Origin: an uncultured Selenomonadales bacterium
GTDB taxonomy: Bacteria; Bacillota; Negativicutes; DSM-1736; Dendrosporobacteraceae
Assembly (NCBI GenBank): GCA_946407015.1
Contig: CAMJML010000001.1
Coordinates: forward strand, 496,001 to 560,000
Length of the DNA stretch: 64,000 nucleotides
Direction of reading: 5' to 3'
The position numbers and the translations under genes are program-made. The notes below the pieces were generated by a model. It was given only the letters and a program-made list of their open reading frames with translations. It ran no database searches and was not told the origin of the DNA. Of the stretch, positions 15,980 to 28,413 are shown one piece after another; the stretch's first letter is position 1, and the number at the start of each line of letters is the position of its first letter.

Positions 15980-17008
15980 ATGCAGACATATATTGTAGCG
16001 TTTACCGTGGCCTTAATTGTGGCCTACTTCTTAACTCCACGAATTATTGATGTTGCGATAAAAGCAGGTGCCATGGATGCCCCTGATGCCCGGAAAGTTC
16101 ATACCAAGCCGATTCCCCGGATGGGCGGGTTGGCTATTTATGTCGGTTTTGTACTGGCCGTACTGGCCAGCATGCATGTGAATCATGAAATTTTAGGGCT
16201 GTTATTAGGTGGGACCGTCATTCTAATTGTCGGTATTATTGATGATTTAAAACAGCTGCCTGCTAGAGTCAAACTACTTGGACAAATTGCAGCAGCTGCC
16301 GTTCTTATATTATTTGACATTCGGATCGACTGGATTACCAATCCTTTTGGGGATATGATTTATGTCGACTTTCTATCCATTCCACTGACCATTTTATGGG
16401 TAGTCGGTTTGACCAATACGGTCAATTTGATAGACGGACTGGACGGATTGGCTGCCGGCGTATCGACGATTGCGTCGGTCACCATTTTGTTGGTGGCTCT
16501 GCAGCAAAACTTCTGGATGGTTGCCATTTTGACGGCGGCTTTAGCCGGCAGTGCGCTCGGTTTTTTGCAGCATAATTTTAATCCTGCCAAGATTTTTATG
16601 GGTGATACCGGCAGTATGTTTTTAGGATACATGCTGGCAGCCATATCGGTGATTGGTGCGGTAAAAAGCGCAGCGACCATTGCGCTGATTGTACCGATTG
16701 TTGCCTTGGGGCTGCCTATTATGGATACAGCTTTTGCCATCATTCGCCGGTATATGAGCGGTAAGCCTATTTTTAAACCTGATCGTGGCCATTTGCATCA
16801 CCGGCTGCTGGAAATGGGCTTCAGCCAAAAACAGGCTGTGTTATTGATGTATGTCATTAGTGGCTGTTTGGGCCTTAGTGCGATTGCCCTGACAGAAGTC
16901 AATAACGGCTTAGGTGTGCTCATTGTTCTAGCTATTTTGGGGGCAGCTTTCTTTGGCGCCAGAAAAATTGGTGTCCTGAAAGCGGCAAAATCAGCACAAA
17001 GTCATTGA
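15980..17008 (+). CDS. Undecaprenyl-phosphate GlcNAc-1-phosphate transferase (TagO/WecA family)
   Basis: This polytopic membrane enzyme of the MraY/WecA superfamily has 342 residues and about ten hydrophobic segments. It links a sugar-1-phosphate (usually GlcNAc) to undecaprenyl phosphate, the first step of a surface glycan. Catalytic motifs are visible: IIDDLKQLPARVKLLGQ, NLIDGLDGLAAG, MGDTGSMFLGY and the cytoplasmic His cluster RGHLHHRLLEMG. GAGGTG lies 9 nt before ATG 15980. A terminator follows, then the UDP-GlcNAc 2-epimerase gene, so the pair may supply a GlcNAc/ManNAc-containing polymer. Confidence 0.9.
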   Translation: MQTYIVAFTVALIVAYFLTPRIIDVAIKAGAMDAPDARKVHTKPIPRMGGLAIYVGFVLAVLASMHVNHEILGLLLGGTVILIVGIIDDLKQLPARVKLLGQIAAAAVLILFDIRIDWITNPFGDMIYVDFLSIPLTILWVVGLTNTVNLIDGLDGLAAGVSTIASVTILLVALQQNFWMVAILTAALAGSALGFLQHNFNPAKIFMGDTGSMFLGYMLAAISVIGAVKSAATIALIVPIVALGLPIMDTAFAIIRRYMSGKPIFKPDRGHLHHRLLEMGFSQKQAVLLMYVISGCLGLSAIALTEVNNGLGVLIVLAILGAAFFGARKIGVLKAAKSAQSH

Positions 17009-17019
17009 TTTGGTTATTT

Positions 17020-17042
17020 GGCAGGCAGTGGCCTGCCTTTTT
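17020..17042 (+). terminator. Intrinsic terminator
   Basis: GGCAGGC / GCCTGCC (17020-17026 with 17031-17037) is followed by TTTTT. Confidence 0.8.
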
Positions 17043-17118
17043 AATGCAAGCGTGAGTTCGCAAGAAATGACTGTGGTCTTCACAAGCGTTATTTCACCAG
17101 ACGGAAGGGGTAATCGGT

Positions 17119-18276
17119 ATGGCTCGTCTAAAAGTCATGACAATTTTCGGAACACGTCCTGAAGCAATAAAAATGGCTCCTGTAGTGCTGGAACTGGCGA
17201 AATATCCAACGATGATTGAACCGGTAGTTGCCGTAACGGCACAACATCGTGAAATGCTGGATCAGGTATTGAATTTGTTTGCGATCAAGCCTGATCATGA
17301 TTTGGACATTATGGCCAAAGGGCAGACCTTATTTGACATCACCTGCCGTGCCATGCAAGGCTTAAACGCGGTACTGGCCGAGGAAAAGCCGGACATCGTT
17401 TTGGTGCATGGCGATACGACGACAACCTTTGCCGGTGCCTTGACGGCTTTTTATCATCAGATTGCAGTCGGGCATGTGGAAGCCGGGCTAAGAACTCAGA
17501 ATAAGTACTCACCTTATCCGGAAGAAATGAATCGTAAGCTGACCGGATCGTTAACTGATTTGCATTTTGCGCCAACAACCACGGCGTGCAAAAATCTGCT
17601 GCAGGAGAATATTGATTCAGGCAGCATTTTTGTGACCGGGAATACGGTCATTGATGCTTTATTGGCTACCGTGAATCCCAATTATCAATTTCAGGACAAG
17701 CTGCTGGCCGGGATCAATTATGAGGAGCGGCGGGTGGTGCTGGTCACGACACACCGCCGGGAAAATTTAGGTGAACCGATGCGTCATGTTTACCAGGCCT
17801 TGCGTGATATTGTACAGGAGTTTGACGATGTTGAAGTGGTTTTTCCGGTACATAAAAATCCCCTGGTCCGGGAAGTGGTTAACCGTGAGCTTGGCGGATT
17901 GCCGCGGGTGCATCTGATTGATCCCCTGGATTATCAGCCGTTTGCCAATCTGTTGGCCCGCTCTTATCTCGTATTGACCGATTCTGGGGGAATCCAGGAG
18001 GAAGCACCGGCTTTGGGGAAACCTGTTTTGGTGCTGCGTGATACCACAGAACGTCCGGAAGCGATTGAGGCCGGTACGGTGAAATTAATCGGAACAGACA
18101 GGGATCGTGTGTATAGCGAAACACGGCTCTTACTAACCAATCCAAGTGAATATGAGCATATGGCCAATGCTTGCAATCCTTATGGTGATGGACGTGCTTC
18201 ACGCCGTATCGTGCAAGCCATCTTGTGGAAACGCGGTCTGATTGATATTCGGCCCGATTCCTTCTGCTGCGAATAA
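17119..18276 (+). CDS. wecB: UDP-N-acetylglucosamine 2-epimerase (non-hydrolysing)
   Basis: This 385-residue GT-B-fold enzyme interconverts UDP-GlcNAc and UDP-ManNAc, providing ManNAc for surface polysaccharide or teichoic-type linkage units. Family blocks are FGTRPEAIKMAPVV, VLVHGDTTTTFAGALTAF, VGHVEAGLRT, TTHRRENLG and LTDSGGIQEEAPALGKPV. The ribosome site AAGGGG precedes ATG 17119. It sits between the TagO-type gene and the ATP synthase operon, and has its own terminator. The Bacillus name mnaA would be equally valid. Confidence 0.93.
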   Translation: MARLKVMTIFGTRPEAIKMAPVVLELAKYPTMIEPVVAVTAQHREMLDQVLNLFAIKPDHDLDIMAKGQTLFDITCRAMQGLNAVLAEEKPDIVLVHGDTTTTFAGALTAFYHQIAVGHVEAGLRTQNKYSPYPEEMNRKLTGSLTDLHFAPTTTACKNLLQENIDSGSIFVTGNTVIDALLATVNPNYQFQDKLLAGINYEERRVVLVTTHRRENLGEPMRHVYQALRDIVQEFDDVEVVFPVHKNPLVREVVNRELGGLPRVHLIDPLDYQPFANLLARSYLVLTDSGGIQEEAPALGKPVLVLRDTTERPEAIEAGTVKLIGTDRDRVYSETRLLLTNPSEYEHMANACNPYGDGRASRRIVQAILWKRGLIDIRPDSFCCE

Positions 18277-18326
18277 AAACTGCTGTTACCGGATATAAAA
18301 TCTGGTAACAGCAGTTTTTTGTTTTT
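18276..18326 (+). terminator. Strong intrinsic terminator after wecB
   Basis: The 15-bp stem AAAACTGCTGTTACC / GGTAACAGCAGTTTT (18276-18290 with 18304-18318) is followed by TTGTTTTT. Confidence 0.9.
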
Positions 18327-18344
18327 AGAGCCCAATTTATCTCA

Positions 18345-18390
18345 AACGCGCTAATATTGCGCCGTTCCCTCTGCGCCCTCTGTGGTTCAA
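18345..18390. repeat. Intergenic repeat family, partial copy (core plus right arm)
   Basis: The core GCGCTAATATTGCGC (about 18348-18362) is followed by CGTTCCCTCTGCGCCCTCTG and TGGTTCAA, the right arm shared with other copies of the family. The left arm is missing. Confidence 0.7.
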
Positions 18391-18640
18391 CCCATTACTT
18401 TAATTAATTTCTTAAACGAATATTTTGACGAACATTGTCGCTATTGCTCAAAAGTGAATTGAATAACTTTGCAGCAATAGCAGGATTTGCTAAATTCTGA
18501 GCGAAGAATAAAATACGAGTAAACTTTCTTAATATTTATATTTTTTTGCCCACCTGGCAATCATAATAGCGCTTGTGCATATACTTGGCACCAAGTGGCT
18601 GCTAATCGAGCGGCATCCGAAAGCTTCCGGAGGTGTGCGC
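18391..18640. other. AT-rich spacer before the ATP synthase operon
   Basis: This is the rest of the 364-nt gap between wecB and atpZ. I see no gene and no convincing promoter with correct spacing, although the operon promoter is expected here. A short inverted repeat, CTTGGCACCAAG, lies near 18585. Confidence 0.3.
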
Positions 18641-18856
18641 ATGGCCAAAGACAACAAAAATTCGGTGATATCCGCTTTTTCAATGGCCACTTCAATCGGA
18701 TTTCAGATTGTTGCCACCATTGCCGTCGGGTTATTTTGCGGTCGTTTTGCCGATACTTATTTTGGAACGGCTCCGTGGCTTACGGTCGCCGGAATTATGA
18801 TTGGCATTACAGCCGGAGTATGGGCAACCTATAAGAGGATTATCAATCAGGGCTGA
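18641..18856 (+). CDS. atpZ: AtpZ/AtpI-related membrane protein
   Basis: This 71-residue protein has two membrane helices and lies at the head of the ATP synthase operon. The hydrophobic hairpin GFQIVATIAVGLFCGRFAD ... APWLTVAGIMIGITAGVWAT fits the AtpZ family (putative F1Fo-associated subunit). In Bacillus pseudofirmus AtpZ and AtpI together were proposed to carry Mg2+ or Ca2+. I chose ATG 18641, which follows a GGAGGTG site by about 5 nt, rather than the ATG at 18575. Confidence 0.85.
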   Translation: MAKDNKNSVISAFSMATSIGFQIVATIAVGLFCGRFADTYFGTAPWLTVAGIMIGITAGVWATYKRIINQG

Positions 18857-18981
18857 CAAAGCGGGAGTTTCTCCTAAAGCTGTTCAATAAAGAGGATGAG
18901 GGCAAGCTGATAAACGTCATACAAAGACCACATGAGTTTTCAAATGAATATAAAGGCCAAATCAAAAGAACGTTATGGGCA

Positions 18982-19338
18982 ATGGCTGTCTGGGGGCTGG
19001 TAGTGGTTCTAGGAGGTTTTTTGTCTGGCAGGCAGTCTCTGCTGCCGGGATTTGGCTTAGGGTTTTTAGCTAGTATCAGTTATTATTTGCTGCTCAGTCT
19101 ACGGGTCAGAAAGCTCGTGGATTTGCCTCCGGAAAAAGCGGTTGGTTCTATGAGAATGGGCTGGATTGTGCGACTCAGCTTGATGACTCTGGTATTGATC
19201 CTGGCGCTGAACATGCCAGGAATTGATTTTTTATCCACCGTTATCGGATTGTTTTCCTTTCAGTTGGTCTTGTTGGTGCAAACGATACTGCTTGTGGCTG
19301 CAGAGCTTCGTAAGGTCCGGGCAGGTTCAAATAAGTAA
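18982..19338 (+). CDS. atpI: ATP synthase subunit I
   Basis: This is a hydrophobic protein with four predicted membrane helices, found between atpZ and atpB as is usual for subunit I, which helps c-ring assembly. The first ATG is at 18982 (118 residues), but it lacks a ribosome site. The same frame stays open upstream with no ATG, GTG or TTG start. A CTG at 18907, with AGAGGA about 10 nt before it, would add 25 residues ending in GQIKRTLWA, so translation may begin there. Confidence 0.75.
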   Translation: MAVWGLVVVLGGFLSGRQSLLPGFGLGFLASISYYLLLSLRVRKLVDLPPEKAVGSMRMGWIVRLSLMTLVLILALNMPGIDFLSTVIGLFSFQLVLLVQTILLVAAELRKVRAGSNK

Positions 19339-19367
19339 TCATGATGCAGATTAGGAGTGAGTAGAGC

Positions 19368-20048
19368 ATGGGACATAGTGAAGGGCATGCGATCGGTGCC
19401 CATAGAGTTGCTGAATTTGCCGGATTTACCTTTAACCTTGACACCTTATATATGACCTGGCTGGCTATGGCAATTGTGATTTTCCTGGCCATTCTAGCGA
19501 CAAGACGCTTGAGTATCGTGCCAAGTGGCTGGCAAAACTTCTTGGAAATGGTTGTAACTGCCCTGCTGGATCAGATTGAGTCCACCATGGGACCAAAGGG
19601 GCGCAAGCTGGCACCGCTGATTATTACGCTGTTTTTGTTCATTTTAGTCTGTAATGAATTGGGACTTATCCCGGGATTTGCATCACCGACGAATGATATT
19701 AATACCACGTTGGGATTGGCGTTGATGGTCATTGTGTTAGTCCATACACTGTCCATCAAGAACAAAGGCTTGGTCAATTATATTAAGCATTATTTTCAGC
19801 CGTTTATTCCGTTTGTCATTATTAATATCGTCGAAGAGATCGCTAAGCCGGTCACGCTTTCTTTCCGTCTATTCGGAAATATTTTAGCCGGGGAAATTCT
19901 GCTGATTATTTTAGGCAAGCTGGTGCCATATGTGGTGCCAACGGCCTGGCTGGCTTTCAGCGTATTTGTCGGTATTGTCCAGGCGTTTATTTTTACCATG
20001 TTGTCCATGTCGTACCTTTCCAGTTCGTTGCAAGATGATCATCATTAG
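19368..20048 (+). CDS. atpB: ATP synthase Fo subunit a
   Basis: This 226-residue membrane subunit forms the ion half-channels of Fo. The essential Arg is in LSFRLFGNILAGE (about residue 167), and ELGLIPGFASPTNDINTT is the typical subunit-a block. It is in canonical order between subunit I and subunit c. The ribosome site TAGGAGTGA precedes ATG 19368. Confidence 0.95.
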   Translation: MGHSEGHAIGAHRVAEFAGFTFNLDTLYMTWLAMAIVIFLAILATRRLSIVPSGWQNFLEMVVTALLDQIESTMGPKGRKLAPLIITLFLFILVCNELGLIPGFASPTNDINTTLGLALMVIVLVHTLSIKNKGLVNYIKHYFQPFIPFVIINIVEEIAKPVTLSFRLFGNILAGEILLIILGKLVPYVVPTAWLAFSVFVGIVQAFIFTMLSMSYLSSSLQDDHH

Positions 20049-20100
20049 CAACTCAATATAGATGGTGTAAACAATAGCAAAATATGAATGGGTTTTTTAG

Positions 20101-20373
<273 letters not shown>

Positions 20374-20453
20374 TCATGCGTTATTGGGCGACTGGCCGAA
20401 TTTGGATGTAGCCAGCCGCTCCCCTTATACGCCGGAAAGAGGAGGGGCCTCAA

Positions 20454-20957
20454 TTGGTTGATTTAAATGCGACACTCGTAGCGCAAATTATAAACTTCCT
20501 GATTCTTGTGGCTATTTTGAGCAAGTTTGCCTACAAACCGCTCATGAACATGTTGGCTGAACGTCAGGCCAAGATCCAGTCCAATCTGGATTCTGCCGAA
20601 CAAGAACGGCTGGCTGCCGAGCAATTGAAACAGGAATATCTGACTCAAATGGCTGAGGCCCGTGTTCAGGCACAGACCATTATGGAAAAAGCCACCAAGC
20701 TGGCTGAACAAACCAAAGAAGAAATTTTGCAGCAAGCACGTGAAGAAAGTGCCCGTTTATTAAAAAATACCCGGGATGAGATTGCCCGGGAGCGGGAACA
20801 GGCGATGCAAGAGTTCAAGGGTGAGATTGTGACCCTGGCCGTGGCTGCCGCCACCAAGATTATTGCTAAGAATCTGGATGAGCAAGCCAATGCCAAGCTG
20901 GTTGATAATTTTATTCAGGACTTGGATGAGAAGAAAATAGGTGGCCTGCCATGTTAA
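20454..20957 (+). CDS. atpF: ATP synthase subunit b
   Basis: This 167-residue peripheral stalk subunit has one N-terminal membrane helix (LVAQIINFLILVAILSKF) followed by a long charged coiled coil. The start is TTG 20454, behind a strong AGGAGGGG site. Its last codons overlap the ATG of atpH by 7 nt. Confidence 0.95.
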   Translation: MVDLNATLVAQIINFLILVAILSKFAYKPLMNMLAERQAKIQSNLDSAEQERLAAEQLKQEYLTQMAEARVQAQTIMEKATKLAEQTKEEILQQAREESARLLKNTRDEIAREREQAMQEFKGEIVTLAVAAATKIIAKNLDEQANAKLVDNFIQDLDEKKIGGLPC

Positions 20958-21505
20958 CCAATCAGCTTGCTCAAACGTATGCTCAGGCTGTTTATGAAAT
21001 CGCGGCAGAAAAAGGATTGTTGGATGAAGTTCAGGAACAATTGGAAACCGTTGTCGAAACAGTTGCCGCCCATGCTGAACTCAGCACGCTGCTTTATCAT
21101 CCGCTGATTCCATCGCAAGCCAAAAAAGAAACGGTAACCAAGATTTTTACCGGTGAGTTGGCTGACTTTGTCAGCAATTTTTTGCTTTTGCTGATTGATA
21201 AACGACGGGAGAGCATTCTTCCTGCCATTGTGAGTGAATATGTCAGGATGGCGAATCAGGTCCGCAATATTCAAATTGCCGAAGTAACGACAGCCCAACC
21301 CATAACGGAAGAACAGCGTCAAGCCTTAACGGCTAAGCTGAGCCAGGTAACAGGCAGTCGTATTGTTTTGAAGACGAATATTGATGAGCAGATTTTAGGC
21401 GGAGTTGTTGTGAAAATAGGCGAACGGCTGATTGACGGCAGTCTGATCCGTCAGTTACAGTCGCTTAAAGCTTCACTCTTGTCCTCCAAGCAGACTGCGG
21501 TCTAG
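20951..21505 (+). CDS. atpH: ATP synthase subunit delta
   Basis: This 184-residue subunit connects F1 to the b stalk. The N-terminal helical domain (LAQTYAQAVYEIAAEKGLLD) and the C-terminal block ILGGVVVKIGERLIDGSL are diagnostic. It overlaps atpF by 7 nt, which suggests translational coupling. Confidence 0.95.
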   Translation: MLTNQLAQTYAQAVYEIAAEKGLLDEVQEQLETVVETVAAHAELSTLLYHPLIPSQAKKETVTKIFTGELADFVSNFLLLLIDKRRESILPAIVSEYVRMANQVRNIQIAEVTTAQPITEEQRQALTAKLSQVTGSRIVLKTNIDEQILGGVVVKIGERLIDGSLIRQLQSLKASLLSSKQTAV

Positions 21506-21560
21506 GCGGGATCTGGATTGAAAATAAGAAGCACCTGCCTCTTTTCGGCGCAGGGCTTAA

Positions 21561-23135
<1,575 letters not shown>

Positions 23136-23140
23136 TGTAG

Positions 23141-23986
23141 ATGCCTAGTGCACAGGACATCCGACGCCGCATTAGAAGTGTCAAAAACATTCAGCAAATA
23201 ACCAAAGCCATGAAAATGGTGGCGGCTGCCCGCCTGCGCCGTGCGCAGGAAAAAGCAGCGGCCAGCAAACCTTATACCGAAAAGATCCGGCAGATTTTGG
23301 CCAGCGTAGCGGCTCATACCACCGATCAGGCACATCCTTTGCTGGAAGTCCGGGAAGTCAAACGTACCGTTTATGTGGTACTTAGTTCGGATAAAGGTTT
23401 GGCCGGGGCGTATTCGTCCAATATCATTAAAGAAGTGCTGCCCCGTATTGCCGGGAACGATCAGGTTGGGCTGGTTACGGTCGGGCGCAAGGCCAGGGAC
23501 TATTTTAAACGGCGCGGCTATACCGTTGATGCCGAATATACCGGATTTAGCGAAAAGCCTGCTTATGATCACGCGTGGGCTATTGCCAGGGACTTATCCG
23601 AGCGGTTTCAAAGCGGGGATTGTGATGAAATTTATCTGGTTTATACCCAGTTTTTCTCAGCAATCAATCTTCAGCCGATCACGATCAAATTGCTGCCTCT
23701 GTCCACCGAAACGACCGAACAGGTCAATACCGACTATATTTTTGAACCATCGGCGGATGAGGTATTAGGGCTATTACTGCCGAAATATCTGGAGACGACC
23801 ATTTTTGGTGCCCTCATGCAAGCGGCGGCCAGCGAACTGGGAGCGCGGATGACGGCGATGGAATCAGCAACCGATAATGCAGAAGAATTAATTTCGAAAC
23901 TTATTTTGAATTACAATAAAGTGCGTCAGGCGACCATCACTCGCGAAATTTCCGAGATTGTGGGCGGTGCTGAGGCCTTGAAGTAA
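23141..23986 (+). CDS. atpG: ATP synthase F1 subunit gamma
   Basis: This 281-residue central rotor shaft shows the terminal helices typical of gamma: DIRRRIRSVKNIQQITKAMK at the N-terminus and ELISKLILNYNKVRQATITR near the C-terminus. It starts 5 nt after the end of atpA. Confidence 0.95.
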   Translation: MPSAQDIRRRIRSVKNIQQITKAMKMVAAARLRRAQEKAAASKPYTEKIRQILASVAAHTTDQAHPLLEVREVKRTVYVVLSSDKGLAGAYSSNIIKEVLPRIAGNDQVGLVTVGRKARDYFKRRGYTVDAEYTGFSEKPAYDHAWAIARDLSERFQSGDCDEIYLVYTQFFSAINLQPITIKLLPLSTETTEQVNTDYIFEPSADEVLGLLLPKYLETTIFGALMQAAASELGARMTAMESATDNAEELISKLILNYNKVRQATITREISEIVGGAEALK

Positions 23987-25408
<1,422 letters not shown>

Positions 25409-25411
25409 CAA

Positions 25412-25831
25412 GTGGCGAGAAAAATTCAGCTTGATATTGTTTCTCCTGAGCGCCTGGTTTTCTCCACTGCTGTCAATATGGTCATTGCCCGGACGACGGC
25501 GGGAGATATCGGTGTTTTGCCTGGTCATACTCCCCTGATTGCCGGCCTGCAGATCTGGCCTCTTCGTCTGTTAACGGACGAGGGCGAGCAGCAGATATCG
25601 GTTTGCGGCGGTTTTATTGACGTACAGCCTGAGAAGGTGACGGTATTGGCGGCTTGTGCCGAGCTGCCGGAAGAAATTGATGTTGCCCGTGCTGAGGCTG
25701 CAAAATCCAGGGCTGAAGCCAGGATTAAAGGAAGTAAGGAATCACGGGAAAATGTTGATCTTGCCCGGGCCGAAGCGGCTCTGAAGCGAGCTTTGCTGAG
25801 ATTGCAGATTGCTCACCGACATAAGCATTAG
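25412..25831 (+). CDS. atpC: ATP synthase subunit epsilon
   Basis: This 139-residue epsilon subunit has the N-terminal beta sandwich (SPERLVFS, GDIGVLPGHTPLIAGL) and a C-terminal helical hairpin rich in Arg, Ala and Glu that can inhibit ATP hydrolysis. The start is GTG 25412, 3 nt after atpD. It is the last gene of the operon and is followed by a strong terminator. Confidence 0.95.
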   Translation: MARKIQLDIVSPERLVFSTAVNMVIARTTAGDIGVLPGHTPLIAGLQIWPLRLLTDEGEQQISVCGGFIDVQPEKVTVLAACAELPEEIDVARAEAAKSRAEARIKGSKESRENVDLARAEAALKRALLRLQIAHRHKH

Positions 25832-25840
25832 GCAAATATA

Positions 25841-25870
25841 AAGAGCAGCCGTAACCGGCTGCTCTTTTTG
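25841..25870 (+). terminator. Terminator of the ATP synthase operon
   Basis: AAGAGCAGCC / GGCTGCTCTT (25841-25850 with 25857-25866) is followed by TTTG. Confidence 0.9.
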
Positions 25871-25953
25871 TTAACCATAAATTTCATTGTATAGCTCCCC
25901 TAAAAAATGGCAAGAATGAAATTAAGGAAAGCCTTTGTAAGGGGAGAAAATCA

Positions 25954-26715
25954 ATGAAATGGTTACGAATTGGACGAATTTTCTTTGTGCTTGTTTTGAC
26001 CTTGGCCATGAACTGCCGGCTAGCGGAAAACGTACCGGTGATGTTGGCTGATCCGCTAGCCAGTGCCTTGCAGGCAACAGGCGCTGAAGCCGGCGAAGTG
26101 AGCATCAACGCCTGGGGAAGGTTACCGGTCAAGCCGGCTGATGAGGCAGCATTAACCCGGATTGTTAAACAGGCTATGCACGAGTTCGGTATTGACGATA
26201 CCCAGGTTGTACTGAATCAAAGCACGTCGCGTTATCAGCAGATGGTTAGAGGCGAGATGACAGATGACAACAGCCATTTGGTGGTCATTGCGGAGGAATT
26301 GTATCCGGGTGGTCAGACTCAAGCAGCGGAAGTTTATCTGGTGATCAACCTTGAGACCCGGCAGTACAACGAAGCGGCAGTCGTGAATAGTAAGGCTAAA
26401 ATTTCCAGGATTATCGCTGAATTCGACGGAATCCCGCAGATTACTACTTGCTTGGTGGGATGGCTTGATGGTAAACTAATGAAGGATGAGCAGGACAGGC
26501 GCCTGGGTGATGCTTTTGATGCCATTGAGGCCAAAACTGTCTCGTCTACGACGACGGATCAGTATGTCAGCAGTACCGGAATGAGCCCGCTCATTCAGCA
26601 AAAGCTGCAAGTCGGAAACGATCAGATCAACATCAATATGGCGATGCGTTATAGTCCGTTGGACAATCGCACCTATGTCATCATTGGATCTCCAGTGATT
26701 ACACTTGAATATTAA
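25954..26715 (+). CDS. ywmB: YwmB-like exported protein
   Basis: This 253-residue protein has an N-terminal signal-like helix (IFFVLVLTLAMNC). I assign it to the YwmB family mainly from position: between atpC and murA, as ywmB is in Bacillus subtilis, with length and fold pattern consistent. Its role is unknown. The sequence suggests two mixed alpha/beta halves. AAGGGGAG lies 8 nt before ATG 25954. Confidence 0.7.
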   Translation: MKWLRIGRIFFVLVLTLAMNCRLAENVPVMLADPLASALQATGAEAGEVSINAWGRLPVKPADEAALTRIVKQAMHEFGIDDTQVVLNQSTSRYQQMVRGEMTDDNSHLVVIAEELYPGGQTQAAEVYLVINLETRQYNEAAVVNSKAKISRIIAEFDGIPQITTCLVGWLDGKLMKDEQDRRLGDAFDAIEAKTVSSTTTDQYVSSTGMSPLIQQKLQVGNDQININMAMRYSPLDNRTYVIIGSPVITLEY

Positions 26716-26896
26716 GATTCGGCGGGTTTGGAGTCCTTATAAAGAAAGCCTGCTGAAAAGTGTTTCGCTCCGGAGTCAAAAAGCTGCAGACTCTATTATT
26801 TCTTGATTGCTATTATCCTTTTATTCATTGATACAGCAGCCTCTGTGGTCGTTGTTTTAGTACTCTTTACAGCACTAGTAGTTTTGGGAGGATCTT

Positions 26897-28153
26897 ATGG
26901 AAAAGCTAGTAATTAATGGTGGCAGGCCATTAAAAGGAACAATTAAAATCAGTGGTGCTAAAAATGCTGTGCTGCCCATCATTGCGGCCGCTTTATTAGG
27001 GCAAAGCCCCAGCACACTTGAGGAAGTACCGGATCTGGAAGACGTCCGTACCATTTCAGAAGTGCTGGCCCAACTGGGTGTTCCTGTAACTTCAAACAGT
27101 CCTAATACTTTAACGATTGACAGTACCCATATTGCAACCTGTGAAGCCCCCTATGAACTGGTGCGCAGAATGAGGGCATCTTTTTTAATCATGGGACCGC
27201 TATTGGCACGTCGTGGACAAGCCAAAATATCACTGCCAGGCGGTTGTGCCATTGGGACCCGGCCAATTGATCTTCATTTAAAAGGCTTTGAGGCATTAGG
27301 CGCGCAAATTGATATCGGTCATGGCTATATTGAAGCCACCGCTCCGCAAGGCTTGACCGGAGCCAGAATTTATCTGGATTTTCCGAGTGTGGGGGCTACC
27401 GAAAATATTATGATGGCTGCGTCGATGGCAAAAGGGCAAACCATTCTGGAAAATCCGGCCCATGAGCCTGAAATCGTGGATTTGGCCAACTATCTAAATG
27501 TGATGGGAGCCAATATCCGGGGAGCAGGAACCAATGTCATTAAAATTGAAGGTGTCAGCGAGCTAAAAGGCACTAATTATACCATTATTCCGGATCGCAT
27601 TGAGGCTGGCACCTATATGGTGGCTGCTGCGATGACCAATGGGGATGTTTACATTGAAAATGCCTTGATTGAACATTTAAAACCGGTTGTGGCCAAATTA
27701 AAAGAAGCCGGTGTCTATATTGAAGAAGATATCAACGGGGTCCGGGTTAAAGGCAACGGGGCTATTCGGGCCGTCGACATTAAAACACTGCCGTATCCGG
27801 GCTTTCCAACCGATATGCAAGCCCAGTTTATGGCTATGCTGACCATTGCGCAAGGGACCAGTATTGTGAGTGAAACGGTTTTCGAAAACCGGTTTATGCA
27901 TGTGGATGAACTCAAGCGTATGGGAGCGAATATTAAGATTGAAGGGCGCAGCGCAGTCATTGAAGGGGTAGCCCAATTGACCGGCTGTCAGGTTAAAGCA
28001 ACCGACCTGCGTGCCGGGGCTGCTATGGTTCTGGCCGGTCTTGTTGCTCAAGGGCAGACTCATATTGGCTACATCCACCATATCGACCGCGGTTACGAAG
28101 GACTTGTTGATAAACTACGCAGCATCGGTGCAGATATTTCCAGAATCAGCTAA
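26897..28153 (+). CDS. murA: UDP-N-acetylglucosamine 1-carboxyvinyltransferase
   Basis: This 418-residue enzyme transfers enolpyruvate from PEP to UDP-GlcNAc, the first committed step of peptidoglycan synthesis. The catalytic Cys117 lies in [16 protein letters not shown], so a fosfomycin-sensitive form is expected. Family blocks [14 protein letters not shown] and [13 protein letters not shown] are present. GGGAGG precedes ATG 26897. It lies between ywmB and spoIID, as in Bacillus, and a terminator follows. Confidence 0.96.
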   Translation: MEKLVINGGRPLKGTIKISGAKNAVLPIIAAALLGQSPSTLEEVPDLEDVRTISEVLAQLGVPVTSNSPNTLTIDSTHIATCEAPYELVRRMRASFLIMGPLLARRGQAKISLPGGCAIGTRPIDLHLKGFEALGAQIDIGHGYIEATAPQGLTGARIYLDFPSVGATENIMMAASMAKGQTILENPAHEPEIVDLANYLNVMGANIRGAGTNVIKIEGVSELKGTNYTIIPDRIEAGTYMVAAAMTNGDVYIENALIEHLKPVVAKLKEAGVYIEEDINGVRVKGNGAIRAVDIKTLPYPGFPTDMQAQFMAMLTIAQGTSIVSETVFENRFMHVDELKRMGANIKIEGRSAVIEGVAQLTGCQVKATDLRAGAAMVLAGLVAQGQTHIGYIHHIDRGYEGLVDKLRSIGADISRIS

Positions 28154-28162
28154 GCAGTAGAC

Positions 28163-28193
28163 AGACGATCAAATTAGGTCGTCTTTTTATTTT
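28163..28193 (+). terminator. Intrinsic terminator after murA
   Basis: AGACGATC pairs with GGTCGTCT (28163-28170 with about 28177-28184), followed by TTTTATTTT. Confidence 0.8.
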
Positions 28194-28204
28194 GGGGGAA
28201 ACGG

Positions 28205-28320
28205 ATTAACTGCAGAGGACGCAGAGTACACAGAGTGGAACGCAAAAAACATAGCGCGATAATTATCGCGCTTAAATTCTCAAGCAATCCTCTGCGACCT
28301 CTGTGTCCTCTGCGGTTAAA
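28205..28320. repeat. Intergenic repeat family, full palindromic copy
   Basis: The left arm CTGCAGAGGACGCAGAGTAC (about 28210-28229), a core GCGCGATAATTATCGCGC (28254-28271) and the right arm CTGCGACCTCTGTGTCCTCT followed by GCGGTTAA form a large inverted repeat. It occupies the murA-spoIID gap. Confidence 0.8.
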
Positions 28321-28413
28321 AATTCGTTCCCAGATCCCCTGCCTGTCATACTTCAAGCCGTCCGCGCATATTTATGGTAATGGCTGAGTGTGCGGAGAAG
28401 GGGAGGGGCGGTT

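Noticed and set aside
28321-28413. Mother-cell sigma-E promoter before spoIID
   Set aside because: CATACTT at 28347 resembles a sigma-E -10 element, but I could not find a matching -35 element at the right distance.
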